DNA of 64,000 bases from Bacillota bacterium (GCA_023435435.1 JAEYRW010000103.1:1-64000); one strand, 5' to 3'; counted from the stretch's first letter, positions 33,747-42,993 are shown. Notes: generated by a model not told the origin, from the sequence alone. Translations and numbers: made by a program.

Positions 33747-33775
33747 AGTATAGATCACCGCTTTCCGTCTGTCAA
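33747..33775 (-). promoter_or_regulatory. Promoter of the mannoside operon
   Basis: On the minus strand a perfect TTGACA (complement of 33770-33775), a 17-bp spacer and TATACT (complement of 33747-33752). Transcription should start near 33740, just before the palindrome. Confidence 0.75.
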
Positions 33776-33797
33776 CCATTTTTGGAAAATCCGCGCC

Positions 33798-34208
33798 TCA
33801 CAGCCCGGACAGAAGTAAAAACGCCGCGCCGCAAAGGAGATCCGCCGCGAGGCGGCAAAGGTTTTTTTCGTCCTCCTCCAATTCATCGAAGCTCACGACG
33901 TCCTCGTCCACAAAATCGATGAGATCGCCGCGAATCCTCTTGGGCTTGCGCTTCCACTCGAACAGGCGGCGGTCAAATACGGGGACGCGGACGCCGTCCA
34001 GTCTGAGATACGCCATCCAGCCCATAAAGAGCAGAAAAAGTCCTAAAAATAGGAAAGCAAAGGACCGCATGGAGCGCGCGGCGTCGAGCTTTACAAATTC
34101 ATTCCACAAGAGCGCCGCCGTCGCGCCCAGAATCGCGCGGACGAAGACCATGTGCCCGATGGGGCGAAGCATCTCCCTGCGGAAAAGGTTCCTGAAGTGC
34201 TTTTTCAC
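33798..34208 (-). CDS. Small membrane protein of unknown function
   Basis: I do not recognise this 136-residue protein. It has a basic N-terminus, hydrophobic segments at about 20-38 (FVRAILGATAALLWNEFV) and 48-68 (SFAFLFLGLFLLFMGWMAYL), a basic-then-acidic middle (RRLFEWKRKPKRIRGD, then DEDVVSFDELEEDEKN) and a hydrophobic C-terminus. The GTG start at 34208 is supported by AAGGAGGCG. It stands alone between the mannoside promoter and a divergent transporter operon. Its charge and hydropathy pattern are those of a real gene. Confidence 0.65.
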   Translation of the reverse strand: MKKHFRNLFRREMLRPIGHMVFVRAILGATAALLWNEFVKLDAARSMRSFAFLFLGLFLLFMGWMAYLRLDGVRVPVFDRRLFEWKRKPKRIRGDLIDFVDEDVVSFDELEEDEKNLCRLAADLLCGAAFLLLSGL

Positions 34209-34399
34209 GCGCCGCCTCCTTATTTCTCATGTGTCATTATACCGCGCTTTTTCACATTTCGCAATCCGTTTCCCTCTGCATGAATCCGTCAAATGACCGT
34301 TTCCGGGTCATGGAATGCAAAAGGCTGGCAAAATAACCATTCGAGACATGTAAATTCTGTTTATTTGTTTTTTCGATCATCATTCAATTCGAAATTTGG

Positions 34400-34429
34400 T
34401 TGACAACACAAATCCGATTATGTTAAAAT
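34400..34429 (+). promoter_or_regulatory. Promoter of importer operon 1
   Basis: TTGACA (34400-34405), an 18-bp spacer and TAAAAT (34424-34429). The next about 75 nt form a leader with a terminator-like hairpin. Confidence 0.65.
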
Positions 34430-34440
34430 CCATAGTAACT

Positions 34441-34479
34441 GGGGTAATGGTGCCGCCGACGGAGGTCGCACCATTTTTT
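34441..34479 (+). terminator. Terminator-like hairpin in the leader of importer operon 1
   Basis: aatggtgc (34446-34453) pairs perfectly with gcaccatt (34468-34475), followed by T to 34479. Flanking gggta/taccc can extend the pairing. It stands 29 bp before the start codon, between promoter and gene, so it is either an attenuator or a 5' stabilising hairpin. Confidence 0.6.
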
Positions 34480-34507
34480 ACCCTACGCCAAATAAGGAGG
34501 AAGATAC

Positions 34508-36406
34508 ATGAAGAAGGTTCTTTCCCTCGTACTCGCACTGTCCATGCTGCTGACGTTCGCCGTTGCGACCGCCAGCGCCGACGAGCTCAAGGAGCTGCAT
34601 ACCTACGAGCTGACCTCCCGCGAAATGGAGACGTTCAACGCCCACTATTCGCAGGGCGCGGTCGACCTGAACATCCTCTCCAACTGCACCGACGCGCTGC
34701 TCACCAACGATCCCACCGGCGCGCTGATTCCCTGCGCGGCCAAGGAATGGTCCTCCGAAGACGGCGGCATGACCTGGACGTTCGTTCTGAACGACGGCAT
34801 GACCTGGGTCGATCATGAGGGCAACGTCATGGCCGACGTGGTTGCCGAAGACTGGCTGTGGGGCCTTGAGTGGGTCCTCAACTACGCCAAGAACGACGCC
34901 GCCAACACCTCGATGCCCATCGAGATGATCCAGGGCGCGGGCGACTACTACGAGTACACCAAGAACCTCGCGGAAACCGAGAGCCCCGAAGCCGCAAAGG
35001 CGCTGGGTCTCGACAAGTTCCTCGAGATGGTCGGCGTCTCCACGCCCGACGACAAGACCATCGTCTACAAGTGCGTGGATCAGTTGAGCTACTTCCCCAC
35101 GCTTGCGACCTACAACTGCCTCTATCCCCTCTCCGGGAAGCTTCTCGAGGCCATCGGCGTGGACGGCTATCGCGCCGTGACGTGGGACACCCTCTGGTAC
35201 TCCGGCCCCTACGTCATTTCCTCCTATGTCCATCAGAACGAGAAGATCCTCTCCCCCAACCCCAGCTACTACGCGGCCGACACCACCCAGCGCTTTGACG
35301 CGATTGTGATCAAGATGGTTGAGTCCGCGGACGTCGCCTTCTCCCTGTTCCAGACGGGCGAGCTCGACCACGTCACGCTGACGCAGTCCACGCTTTCCAC
35401 CATTTACAACAGCGATTCCAACGAGTTCCACGACTATCTCGCCGAGATGCAGCCCACCAAGTACTCCTACCAGATTCACTTCTCCTACGAGAAGAAGCTT
35501 GAGTCCGGCGATCTCGACACCAACTGGAACCTCGCGGTTGCCAACGAGGCGTTCCGCCTGAGCTGGTACTACGGCCTCGACCTCACCTCCTACTTCGCGC
35601 GCACCAACGCCATCAATCCCCAGTCCTGCCAGAACTACGCCTACACGGCCAACAAGGTCGCGGTTACCTCCGACGGCACGGACTACACGCAGCTTGTGCG
35701 CAACGAGCTGGGCCTTGAGTATTCCTCCGATTCCTTCAACCGCCTCGACACTGAGAAGGCCGCCGCTTACAAGGCGCAGGCCATGGAAGAGCTCGCCGCC
35801 GAAGGCGTGACCTTCCCCATCAGCGCCGACTACTACATCAAGGGCGACGACCAGACCGCCAAGGACACCGCCGACACCATCGCGCAGATCTTCTCCGACT
35901 GCCTGGGTGATGACTTCGTGGTCCTCAACATCAAGACCTACGTCTCCTCCTTCGCGCAGGAAGTCCGCAACCCGCAGCTGTTCTCCTTCGCCATCAACGG
36001 CTGGGGCGCCGACTTCGGCGATCCCATCAACTTCCTCGGCCAGGAGACCTACGGTGAGGACAACGCCTACTATTCGCAGGCGTATTCCAAGATCAACAAC
36101 GCCACCGACGAGACCTTGATCGCCACCTACAAGGAGTTCACCCAGATGGTGACCGACGCCAAGGCCATCACCGATGACATGGACGCGCGCTACGCTGCGT
36201 TTGCCAAGGCGGAAGCGTTCTTCATCCAGCACGCGCTCACCATTCCCTGCATGTACTCCGTGTCCTGGCAGCTGACCTGCGTCAACGACTATTCCAAGAT
36301 CAACGCGGCGTACGGCAACCAGAGCACCCGCTACGTGAACTGGGAAACCAATTCGGACATCTACACCACCGAAGATTACGCCGGGTTTGCCGCCGCCGCC
36401 AAGTAA
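34508..36406 (+). CDS. Oligopeptide-type solute-binding protein, family 5
   Basis: The 632-residue family 5 binding protein is of OppA type. The signal peptide (residues 1-25) ends TASA/DE and has no lipobox Cys. It shows the OppA-like order LHTYELTSREMETFNAHYSQ, GLEWVLNYAKNDAANTSMPI and a long C-terminal lobe ending near NDYSKINAAYGNQSTRYVNW. AAGGAGGAAG precedes the ATG. It is the first gene of an importer operon with two permeases and one fused ATPase. Peptide binding is likely from resemblance to OppA, but unproven. Confidence 0.9.
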   Translation: MKKVLSLVLALSMLLTFAVATASADELKELHTYELTSREMETFNAHYSQGAVDLNILSNCTDALLTNDPTGALIPCAAKEWSSEDGGMTWTFVLNDGMTWVDHEGNVMADVVAEDWLWGLEWVLNYAKNDAANTSMPIEMIQGAGDYYEYTKNLAETESPEAAKALGLDKFLEMVGVSTPDDKTIVYKCVDQLSYFPTLATYNCLYPLSGKLLEAIGVDGYRAVTWDTLWYSGPYVISSYVHQNEKILSPNPSYYAADTTQRFDAIVIKMVESADVAFSLFQTGELDHVTLTQSTLSTIYNSDSNEFHDYLAEMQPTKYSYQIHFSYEKKLESGDLDTNWNLAVANEAFRLSWYYGLDLTSYFARTNAINPQSCQNYAYTANKVAVTSDGTDYTQLVRNELGLEYSSDSFNRLDTEKAAAYKAQAMEELAAEGVTFPISADYYIKGDDQTAKDTADTIAQIFSDCLGDDFVVLNIKTYVSSFAQEVRNPQLFSFAINGWGADFGDPINFLGQETYGEDNAYYSQAYSKINNATDETLIATYKEFTQMVTDAKAITDDMDARYAAFAKAEAFFIQHALTIPCMYSVSWQLTCVNDYSKINAAYGNQSTRYVNWETNSDIYTTEDYAGFAAAAK

Positions 36407-36436
36407 TTGACGAAGGCGTCCGACCAACAACGAAGT

Positions 36437-36478
36437 TTCTGGGGGGGCTCCTTCGGGAGCCGCCCCGGAATCTTTTAT
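36437..36478 (+). terminator. Hairpin between binding-protein and permease genes (operon 1)
   Basis: ggggctcc-ttcg-ggagccgcccc forms a stable stem with a UUCG tetraloop, followed by ggaatctttt. It is GC-rich with a weak T-tract, suiting partial termination or protection of the upstream message so that binding protein exceeds permease. Confidence 0.6.
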
Positions 36479-36509
36479 CAGCTTTCAGAAAAGACAAGGG
36501 TGATGTGAG

Positions 36510-37463
36510 ATGCTCAAATACACGATCAAGCGGCTTTTCCAGTCGGTCTTCACGGTTCTTCTCGTGGTGTCGATTGTGTTTGTGCTGCTTCGGCAGATGC
36601 CCACGGACTATTACTTTACGGAGGAGGAGCTCATCAAACTCAACGACCAGCAGAAGCAGGACAGACTGCAGGCCGCGGGATTTCTCGACCCAGCCATCGT
36701 GCAGCTCCTTCACTATTACAAACAGCTCTTCATTGATTTTGACCTGGGCGACAGCCACCGCATACAGGCGAACAAGCCCGTCGCGGAACTGATCGGGCAA
36801 AAATTCCCCATTTCCATGCGCCTCGGACTCACCGCGCTCTCTATCTCGCTGCTGCTCGGCGTCATTTTCGGCGTTTTGCAGGCGCGCTTTAAGGACGGCG
36901 TCTTCGACCATGTGGGCACGGCGTATACCGTGTTCGTCAACGCCGTGCCGCATCTTGTATCCTATTCCCTCATTCTGGCCTTCGGTGCGCGGATTCTGGG
37001 ACTACCTTCGATGTATTCCGTGCGAAAACCCGACATCTCGTCAATCCTGCCCATCGCCTGTCTTGCGCTGGGCTCCGTCGCGGGCTATATGCTCTGGACG
37101 CGGCGGTACATGGTGGACGAGCTCAATAAGGATTATATCCGCCTCGCGAAGCTCAAGGGGCTCTCCACGCGCAGCGTCATGTTCCGGCATGTTCTTAAAA
37201 ATGCCTTCGTGCCGCTGGCGCAGTACCTGCCCTATTCGATCCTCCTCACCGTGGGCGGATCGCTGCTGGTCGAGCGGTTCTTTTCAGTGCCCGGCATCGG
37301 CCCGCTCCTCACGGACGCCATTTCCCGCTACGACACCACGGTCGTGCAGGGCCTGGTCATATTGTACGCCCCTCTGGGGATAGTCGGCGTTTTCCTGGGC
37401 GGCGTTCTCATGACGCTCATCGACCCCCGCATCCGGCTGACAGACAAGGGGGCGACGCGCTGA
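36510..37463 (+). CDS. ABC importer permease, DppB/OppB type (operon 1)
   Basis: The 317-residue inner-membrane permease has six predicted helices: TM1 near residues 10-28, a periplasmic-type loop, then five helices. The typical N-terminus is YTIKRLFQSVFTVLLVVSIVF. The EAA-loop, which contacts the ATPase, reads YIRLAKLKGLSTRSVMFRHVLKNAF near 200-220 (shown in part). It pairs with the DppC-type protein encoded next, whose start overlaps its stop codon by one base. The upstream hairpin separates it from the binding-protein gene. Confidence 0.92.
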   Translation: MLKYTIKRLFQSVFTVLLVVSIVFVLLRQMPTDYYFTEEELIKLNDQQKQDRLQAAGFLDPAIVQLLHYYKQLFIDFDLGDSHRIQANKPVAELIGQKFPISMRLGLTALSISLLLGVIFGVLQARFKDGVFDHVGTAYTVFVNAVPHLVSYSLILAFGARILGLPSMYSVRKPDISSILPIACLALGSVAGYMLWTRRYMVDELNKDYIRLAKLKGLSTRSVMFRHVLKNAFVPLAQYLPYSILLTVGGSLLVERFFSVPGIGPLLTDAISRYDTTVVQGLVILYAPLGIVGVFLGGVLMTLIDPRIRLTDKGATR

Positions 37464-38485
37464 TGGACGAAAACAAGAACAAGGTCGATCTGACGGTCAA
37501 AAGGAACGACATCGACACGGATACAGACAAGAAGTTCAACCGCGACCGCGTCTATGTAAAGGCGCGCGCGCAGATGCCCGAAAGACAGCTGTTCGAGTAT
37601 GCGGAGTTCCACCAGCAAGCGGCCGAGCGAATCGGCTATTCCGAATACTCCTATTGGAAGAGCGTGTGGCGCAACTTTCTCAAGAAGAAGTCCGCCGTGG
37701 TGATGCTGATCATCTTTGCGCTGATCTTCCTCTTTACGTTCGTCGCGGCCGCCATCAGCAAATACGACGTCTACAATCTGCGCATCGACGACGCTTTGAT
37801 GTTCACCTCCCCCAACTCCACGTTCTGGTTCGGCACCGACAACCTGGGCCGCGATTACTGGTCCCAGGTATGGCATGCCACGCGCACGTCCATCATACTG
37901 GCACTGTCGGTCTCCACGGGCCAGATCCTTCTGGGCGTCATCATCGGGCTGGTGTGGGGCTATGTGCGCAAGCTCGACCGGTTGTTCACCGAGATTTATA
38001 ACCTCATCGACAACATTCCGACCATCATTTACATGACGCTGATTGCCCTCATGATCGGCAAGAGCTATTTCATCATGGGCATGGCGATCATCCTGTTCGG
38101 GTGGCTGTCCACGGCGCGCAACGTGCGAAACCTCGTGTTTATTTACCGGGACCGCGAGTACAACCTCGCTTCCCGCTGCCTGGGAACGAGCATCGGGCGC
38201 ATCCTTCTGCGGAATATCCTTCCTTATCTCATCAGCGTCATCATCCTGCGTCTGGCGCTGGCCATCCCCGGCACAATCGCCTATGAGACGACGCTTGCGT
38301 ACCTGGGGCTCATGGACATCTCCACGCCCTCCCTGGGCATTCTGCTCAGGAACGCGCGGAGCTACTTCCTTGATTTTCCCTATCTGCTGGTCTTCCCCGC
38401 CGCCATCGTGTCCGTAATCACGATCACCTTCTATCTGGTGGGCAACGCGTTCTCCGACGCGTGCGACCCGCGCAACCATGTTTGA
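37463..38485 (+). CDS. ABC importer permease, DppC/OppC type (operon 1)
   Basis: The 340-residue permease has a long hydrophilic N-terminal region of about 75 residues before the first helix (FLKKKSAVVMLIIFALIFLF). Then come the loop with FWFGTDNLGRDYWSQVWHAT, typical of DppC proteins, the EAA-loop YNLASRCLGTSIGRILLRNI and a C-terminal AFSDACDPRNHV. It complements the DppB-type partner to form the channel. Six or so helices are predicted. It is followed by the fused ATPase gene after 15 bp. Confidence 0.92.
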   Translation: MDENKNKVDLTVKRNDIDTDTDKKFNRDRVYVKARAQMPERQLFEYAEFHQQAAERIGYSEYSYWKSVWRNFLKKKSAVVMLIIFALIFLFTFVAAAISKYDVYNLRIDDALMFTSPNSTFWFGTDNLGRDYWSQVWHATRTSIILALSVSTGQILLGVIIGLVWGYVRKLDRLFTEIYNLIDNIPTIIYMTLIALMIGKSYFIMGMAIILFGWLSTARNVRNLVFIYRDREYNLASRCLGTSIGRILLRNILPYLISVIILRLALAIPGTIAYETTLAYLGLMDISTPSLGILLRNARSYFLDFPYLLVFPAAIVSVITITFYLVGNAFSDACDPRNHV

Positions 38486-38500
38486 TGGGAGGTGCTTGAA

Positions 38501-40564
38501 ATGAGTGAAATGATGAACAAATCCCGAGCCGCAGAGGAAACCTACTTCAAAAACCGCGCGGAAAAAATCCTTTCGAGCGAGCCGATCCTGTCCGCCAAGG
38601 ACGTCGAGGTCGAGTTCACGCTGCGCGGGCAGCACCTGAAGGCCATCCGCGGCGCGTCCCTCGACCTGTACGAGGGCGAAACCCTGGCCATCGTGGGCGA
38701 ATCCGGAAGCGGCAAGTCCGTGTTTACCAAGTGCTTTCTCGGCATGCTCGACAAGAACGGCTCCGTGACCGGAGGCTCGATCCTCTACGACGGCCGGGAC
38801 CTTGCCAAGTTCACCACCGAGCGCGAATGGCGCACCATCCGCGGCAAAAAGATCGCCATGGTGACCCAGGACCCCATGACGAGCCTCAATCCCCTCAAAA
38901 AGATCGGCGCGCAGATTCGGGAGGCCATCGAGCTGCACCAGAAGCTGCACGGCCTGGACGCGAAAAAAGAGGCCATCCGCATGCTGGAGCTGGTGGGCAT
39001 TCCCGACGCGGAGCACCGCTACGGCCAGTATCCCCATGAATTCTCCGGCGGCATGCGCCAGCGCGTGGTCATCGCGATCGCCGTGGCGTGCAAGCCGCAG
39101 ATCCTCATCTGCGACGAACCCACCACCGCGCTGGACGTGACGATTCAGGCCCAGATTCTCGACCTCATCCGGAAGCTTCAGAAGGATCAGGGCATGACCA
39201 TCATCTACATCACCCACGATCTGGGCGTCGTGGCAAACGTCGCCGACCGCGTGGCCGTGATGTACGCCGGGCAGATCGTCGAAATCGGCATGGTCAACGA
39301 AATCTTCTTTGACGCCTGGCATCCCTACAGCTGGGCGCTTCTGGGCGCGCTTCCCCAACTGGGCGTCAAGGGTGAAAAGCTCCCCGCCATCGACGGCACG
39401 CCGCCGAACCTGTTCAAGCAGGTGGTGGGCGATTCCTTCGCCCCCAGAAACCGCAAGGCCCTCAACATCGACTTCCTCGAGGAACCGCCGATGTTCGACG
39501 TGAGCCCCACCCACCACGCCAAGACCTGGATGCTGGACGAGCGCGCGCCCCAGGCGGAGCGCCCCGACTCCATCCGGAAGCTGAGCGGGCACTTCATGGA
39601 CGGGGACGGCGCGGCGCCGACCAAGCCCCAGCCCCACGGCGAACCCCTCGTGGAGGTCCGGGACATGCAGGTGACCTTCGGCGGCGGCCGAAAGAAGTTC
39701 ACGGCCGTGGACGACGTCAGCTTCACCGTCTACCGGGGCGAAACCTTCTCGCTGGTGGGCGAATCCGGTTCCGGCAAGACCACCATCGGCCGCGCCATTT
39801 TGCGCATCAATCCCGTGACGGGCGGCGAGGTGCTCTTCAAGGGCCGCAAGATCAACGGCAAGATTGAAAAGGGACTGGATCTCGAGGTCATCCGCAGCAT
39901 GCAGATGATCTTCCAGGACCCCATGGCGTCCCTCAACGAGCGCGCCAAGGTGGACTACATCATCTCCGAAGGGCTTCTGAACCACCGCATGTACAAGGAC
40001 GACGCGGACCGCGAGGCGAAGGTGCAGAAGGCGCTGGAGGAGGTGGGCCTGCTGCCCGAGTTCTCCAGCCGGTTCCCCCACGAGTTCTCCGGCGGACAGC
40101 GCCAGCGCATCGGCATCGCCCGCGCGCTGGTCATGCAGCCCGAATTCATCGTGGCGGACGAGCCCATTTCGGCGCTCGACGTGTCCATCCGCGCCCAGGT
40201 GCTCAACCTGCTCAACGATCTCAAGGCCAGGCGCGGCCTGACGTACCTGTTCATTGCCCACGATCTTTCGGTGGTTCGGTTCATTTCCGACCGCATCGCG
40301 GTCATTCACAAGGGCAGGATCGTCGAGCTGGCGGATTCTGAGGAGCTGTTCCGCCACCCGCTGCATCCCTACACCAAGGCGCTGCTCTCCGCCGTGCCAA
40401 ATCCCAACCCCTATCAGGAGCGCACAAAGAAGCTCCTGGTGTACGATCCCTCCGTCCACGACTATTCAAAGGACGGCCCCAAGTGGCGCGAGATTCTGCC
40501 GGGACACTTCGTCTACGGCAACGAACGCGAATTGGACGGCTACCGCGCGGAGCTGCTGGGATAA
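38501..40564 (+). CDS. Fused dual ABC ATPase (DppD-DppF type) for importer operon 1
   Basis: The 687-residue protein contains two complete ATPase domains in one chain. The first has Walker A GESGSGKSVF, signature FSGGMRQRVVIAIAV and Walker B ILICDEPTTALDV. The second, from about residue 385, has GESGSGKTTI, FSGGQRQRIGIARAL and FIVADEPISALDV. Each carries the Opp/Dpp C-terminal oligopeptide extension. The other two importers here use separate DppD and DppF genes, so this fusion (GsiA/YejF-like layout) is a structural difference. The start at ATG 38501 is supported by GGGAGGTG. Confidence 0.93.
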   Translation: MSEMMNKSRAAEETYFKNRAEKILSSEPILSAKDVEVEFTLRGQHLKAIRGASLDLYEGETLAIVGESGSGKSVFTKCFLGMLDKNGSVTGGSILYDGRDLAKFTTEREWRTIRGKKIAMVTQDPMTSLNPLKKIGAQIREAIELHQKLHGLDAKKEAIRMLELVGIPDAEHRYGQYPHEFSGGMRQRVVIAIAVACKPQILICDEPTTALDVTIQAQILDLIRKLQKDQGMTIIYITHDLGVVANVADRVAVMYAGQIVEIGMVNEIFFDAWHPYSWALLGALPQLGVKGEKLPAIDGTPPNLFKQVVGDSFAPRNRKALNIDFLEEPPMFDVSPTHHAKTWMLDERAPQAERPDSIRKLSGHFMDGDGAAPTKPQPHGEPLVEVRDMQVTFGGGRKKFTAVDDVSFTVYRGETFSLVGESGSGKTTIGRAILRINPVTGGEVLFKGRKINGKIEKGLDLEVIRSMQMIFQDPMASLNERAKVDYIISEGLLNHRMYKDDADREAKVQKALEEVGLLPEFSSRFPHEFSGGQRQRIGIARALVMQPEFIVADEPISALDVSIRAQVLNLLNDLKARRGLTYLFIAHDLSVVRFISDRIAVIHKGRIVELADSEELFRHPLHPYTKALLSAVPNPNPYQERTKKLLVYDPSVHDYSKDGPKWREILPGHFVYGNERELDGYRAELLG

Positions 40565-40583
40565 TCGGGCGCACGCAATCTGG

Positions 40584-40611
40584 GGAGGACGAGAAATCGT
40601 CCTCCTTTTTT
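40584..40611 (+). terminator. Terminator of importer operon 1
   Basis: ggaggacg-agaaat-cgtcctcc followed by six T gives a classic strong intrinsic terminator 20 bp after the stop codon. Confidence 0.9.
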
Positions 40612-41018
40612 GTCTCCTTGCGTGGAAATTCACATTCATCAAAAAAATGTGCGGGATTCCGTCAAAGCGACCGCACCCACGCAAGACCAAAACCCGCTGT
40701 ATGGGGGACGGCAGGCCTTTTCCGCCCAGATTCCTTCATGGAATGATCAAATATCCGTCAAATTTTTTCGCGACATATCTACATGCCGGATATTAATACG
40801 GCGTTTCGTTTTATTTGAGATATGCCGATTCTTCGCGCAGATACGGGGAAAACGGGCCAATACCCGGGTGCAGCCCCCACTTTCCGCCGTCTAAATCGCC
40901 TTTTGAAATCAGACATAAACACATGTATCTGTGACATGCGGCCATGTACACTTCCCCCGAAAGGAAATACAATGACGATGAACGCTATGCCTGTTCGATT
41001 CGAAAGGAGGAGTCAATC
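40612..41018 (+). other. Intergenic region with promoter of importer operon 2
   Basis: About 400 bp hold no gene I would support; the short frames here have no ribosome site or protein-like composition. Near the right end TTGAAA (40903-40908), a 17-bp spacer and TATCTG (40926-40931) form a moderate promoter. An ACATGT palindrome (40921-40926) overlaps its spacer and -10 box. AAAGGAGG lies just upstream of the ATG at 41019. Confidence 0.5.
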
Positions 41019-42938
41019 ATGTTGAAACGTTGGGCCAGTTCGCTCTTGATCGCGGTTCTGGTGCTTGCGACCTTGGGCGGGGTGAGCGCCCTTGGGGAAG
41101 AAACGATGGCGCTTCGCGAAGCGCCGATGCTCGACGCGCTGGTGGAATCCGGAGAGCTTCCCCCCGTTGAGGAGAGGATGCCGGTGAGCTCCGACATTCT
41201 GGTCGTGGACGTCGAGGATGAAATCGGCCAATACGGCGGCACCTACAACAGCGTCTGGCAGGGCGTCGACGACAAGTGGACGCCGGGCAAAATGACCGAA
41301 GAACCCCTGTTCCGCTTCAAGGCGGACGGCTCCGGCGTGGAACCCAACGTGGCCAAGGGCTACGACGTGTCCGACGACGCGCGGGTCTACACCATCTATC
41401 TGCGCGAAGGCATGCGCTGGTCGGACGGCGTGCCCTTCACCGCCGACGACGTGCTCTTCTACTGGGAGCACATGCTTTCCAAGGAGACGTTCGGCAAGCA
41501 GATCTACGACTGCTACTATTCCACGGATCCCGAGACCGGCGACAAGGCGCTTTGCACGGTCGAGAAGATCGACGACTATACCTTCCAAATCACCCACAAG
41601 TATCCCAGCCCCCTGTTCCTGGAGCGCGTCGCCATCGACAACAAGTGGTTCTTCGCGCCCAAGCACTACCAGGAGACCATCCTCGCGGAGTTCATCGGTG
41701 AGGAGGCCGCGCAGAAAAAGGCCGAAGAACTCGGCTTCAACGACATCAGCGGCATGGGCAAGTGGACGGGCTACTATTACTGGGTCTGGCCGCAGATCCC
41801 CACGCTGCGCGCCTGGGTGGCCACCACCGACCCCAACTCCGACCAGTTTGTCATGACGCGCAACCCCTATTACTTCAAGACGGACGCGGAGGGGAACCAG
41901 CTTCCCTACATCGACGAGCTCGTCTTCACCCGCATTCAGGACGACAGCCACAGGGAGCTTTTGACCCTGTCGGGCGAGCTTTCCCTTGAAATGTTCGACA
42001 TCAGCAAGTACACAATGCTCAAGGAGAACGAGGACAAGGGCGACTACCGCATTTACACCTACAGCAACACCGAGTGGGCGTCCCAGGCGCTCCAGCTCAA
42101 CCAGACCGTGGCGGACGACAATCTCCGCGCGCTGTTCCAGGACATCCGCTTCCGCGAGGCGCTCTCCGTGGCGGCCAACCGTGAGGACATCTGCGAGATC
42201 GTCTACGACGGCCTCGTGAATCCCCAGCAGAGCAGCATCCCCGAGGGCCTCGTCAACTATCAGGAGGGCTGGGCGGACGTATGGGTCGAGTACGACCCCG
42301 ACCGCGCGAACGAGCTCCTGGACGAGATCGGCCTTCCCTGGGACGCGGACAACGAATTCCGCACCTTCGCCGACGGCAGCGAGCTGACCCTCACCATGCA
42401 GTTTGTGGCGGACGACAACAAGAACAAGACCGCCGAGCTTCTGGCCAGGGACTATGAGGCGGTGGGCATCCGCACCAACATCAAGCTCGTCGACGACGCG
42501 CTGTTCCAGGAGCTCAAGTACAACAACGAGCTCATCTCCACCCTTGAGACCATCGGAAGCGTCAACATCAGCTTCCGCCCCGACGCCGTGCTGCCGCTGC
42601 GCGTGCTGACGCCGTGGTACGGCTGGTACGGCCTGTACAATGCCACCGGCGGTACCGAGGGCGTGAAGCCCGAGGGCGACGTGGCGCTGCTGCTCGAGGA
42701 TTGGAGCAAGATTACCTCCTCCACCAGCCCGGAAGAAATCACCCAGTGGGCCGACGAGATCGTCAAGCTCCACGTGAAGAACAACTGGGTCATCGGCTAC
42801 ACAAGCCCCTCCCCCACGGTGGTGGTTGTGACCAACAGCCTCAAGAACGTGCCCGAGTACATCATCGACTGCGACGAGTTCCGCAACCTCGGTCACGCCC
42901 GGCCGTTCCAGTTCTACTTCGACACAGAGACCGAATGA
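41019..42938 (+). CDS. Solute-binding protein, family 5 (importer operon 2)
   Basis: The 639-residue binding protein has a Sec signal peptide of about 25 residues (LLIAVLVLATLGGVSALG) with no Cys. The mature start carries EAPMLDALVESGELPPVEER, closely like the orphan protein at 4.2-6.2 kb. The family core includes VYTIYLREGMRWSDGVPFT and DIRFREALSVAANREDI. This long N-terminal-motif subgroup often includes oligosaccharide binders as well as peptide binders. An AraC regulator with cupin domain and a HAD phosphatase at the operon end make a sugar ligand plausible. ATG 41019 has AAAGGAGGAG; the longer frame lacks support. Confidence 0.9.
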   Translation: MLKRWASSLLIAVLVLATLGGVSALGEETMALREAPMLDALVESGELPPVEERMPVSSDILVVDVEDEIGQYGGTYNSVWQGVDDKWTPGKMTEEPLFRFKADGSGVEPNVAKGYDVSDDARVYTIYLREGMRWSDGVPFTADDVLFYWEHMLSKETFGKQIYDCYYSTDPETGDKALCTVEKIDDYTFQITHKYPSPLFLERVAIDNKWFFAPKHYQETILAEFIGEEAAQKKAEELGFNDISGMGKWTGYYYWVWPQIPTLRAWVATTDPNSDQFVMTRNPYYFKTDAEGNQLPYIDELVFTRIQDDSHRELLTLSGELSLEMFDISKYTMLKENEDKGDYRIYTYSNTEWASQALQLNQTVADDNLRALFQDIRFREALSVAANREDICEIVYDGLVNPQQSSIPEGLVNYQEGWADVWVEYDPDRANELLDEIGLPWDADNEFRTFADGSELTLTMQFVADDNKNKTAELLARDYEAVGIRTNIKLVDDALFQELKYNNELISTLETIGSVNISFRPDAVLPLRVLTPWYGWYGLYNATGGTEGVKPEGDVALLLEDWSKITSSTSPEEITQWADEIVKLHVKNNWVIGYTSPSPTVVVVTNSLKNVPEYIIDCDEFRNLGHARPFQFYFDTETE

Positions 42939-42966
42939 CCCGCGCGGCGCGCGATCGGTAGCAAGC

Positions 42967-42993
42967 GAGGGGGCGGGAATTCTCCCGCCTCCT
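42967..42993 (+). terminator. Hairpin between binding-protein and permease genes (operon 2)
   Basis: A stem pairs aggggg-cggga with tcccgcctcct around a short attc centre, with no real T-run after it. It most likely protects or attenuates the message at this junction, as in the other two importer operons. Confidence 0.5.

Noticed and set aside
37328..40459. A 1043-codon open frame on the minus strand
   Set aside because: It is antisense to the permease and ATPase genes of importer operon 1; its His/Val/Gly-rich composition is the usual mirror of GC-rich coding DNA and it has no family motifs.
40612..40943. Short genes between importer operons 1 and 2
   Set aside because: The frames of 65-180 codons lack ribosome sites and contain basic, low-information translations; one overlaps the operon 1 ATPase gene.
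41013..42896. A 627-codon minus-strand frame opposite the operon 2 binding protein
   Set aside because: Same shadow pattern; the plus strand carries the real gene with ribosome site and signal peptide.
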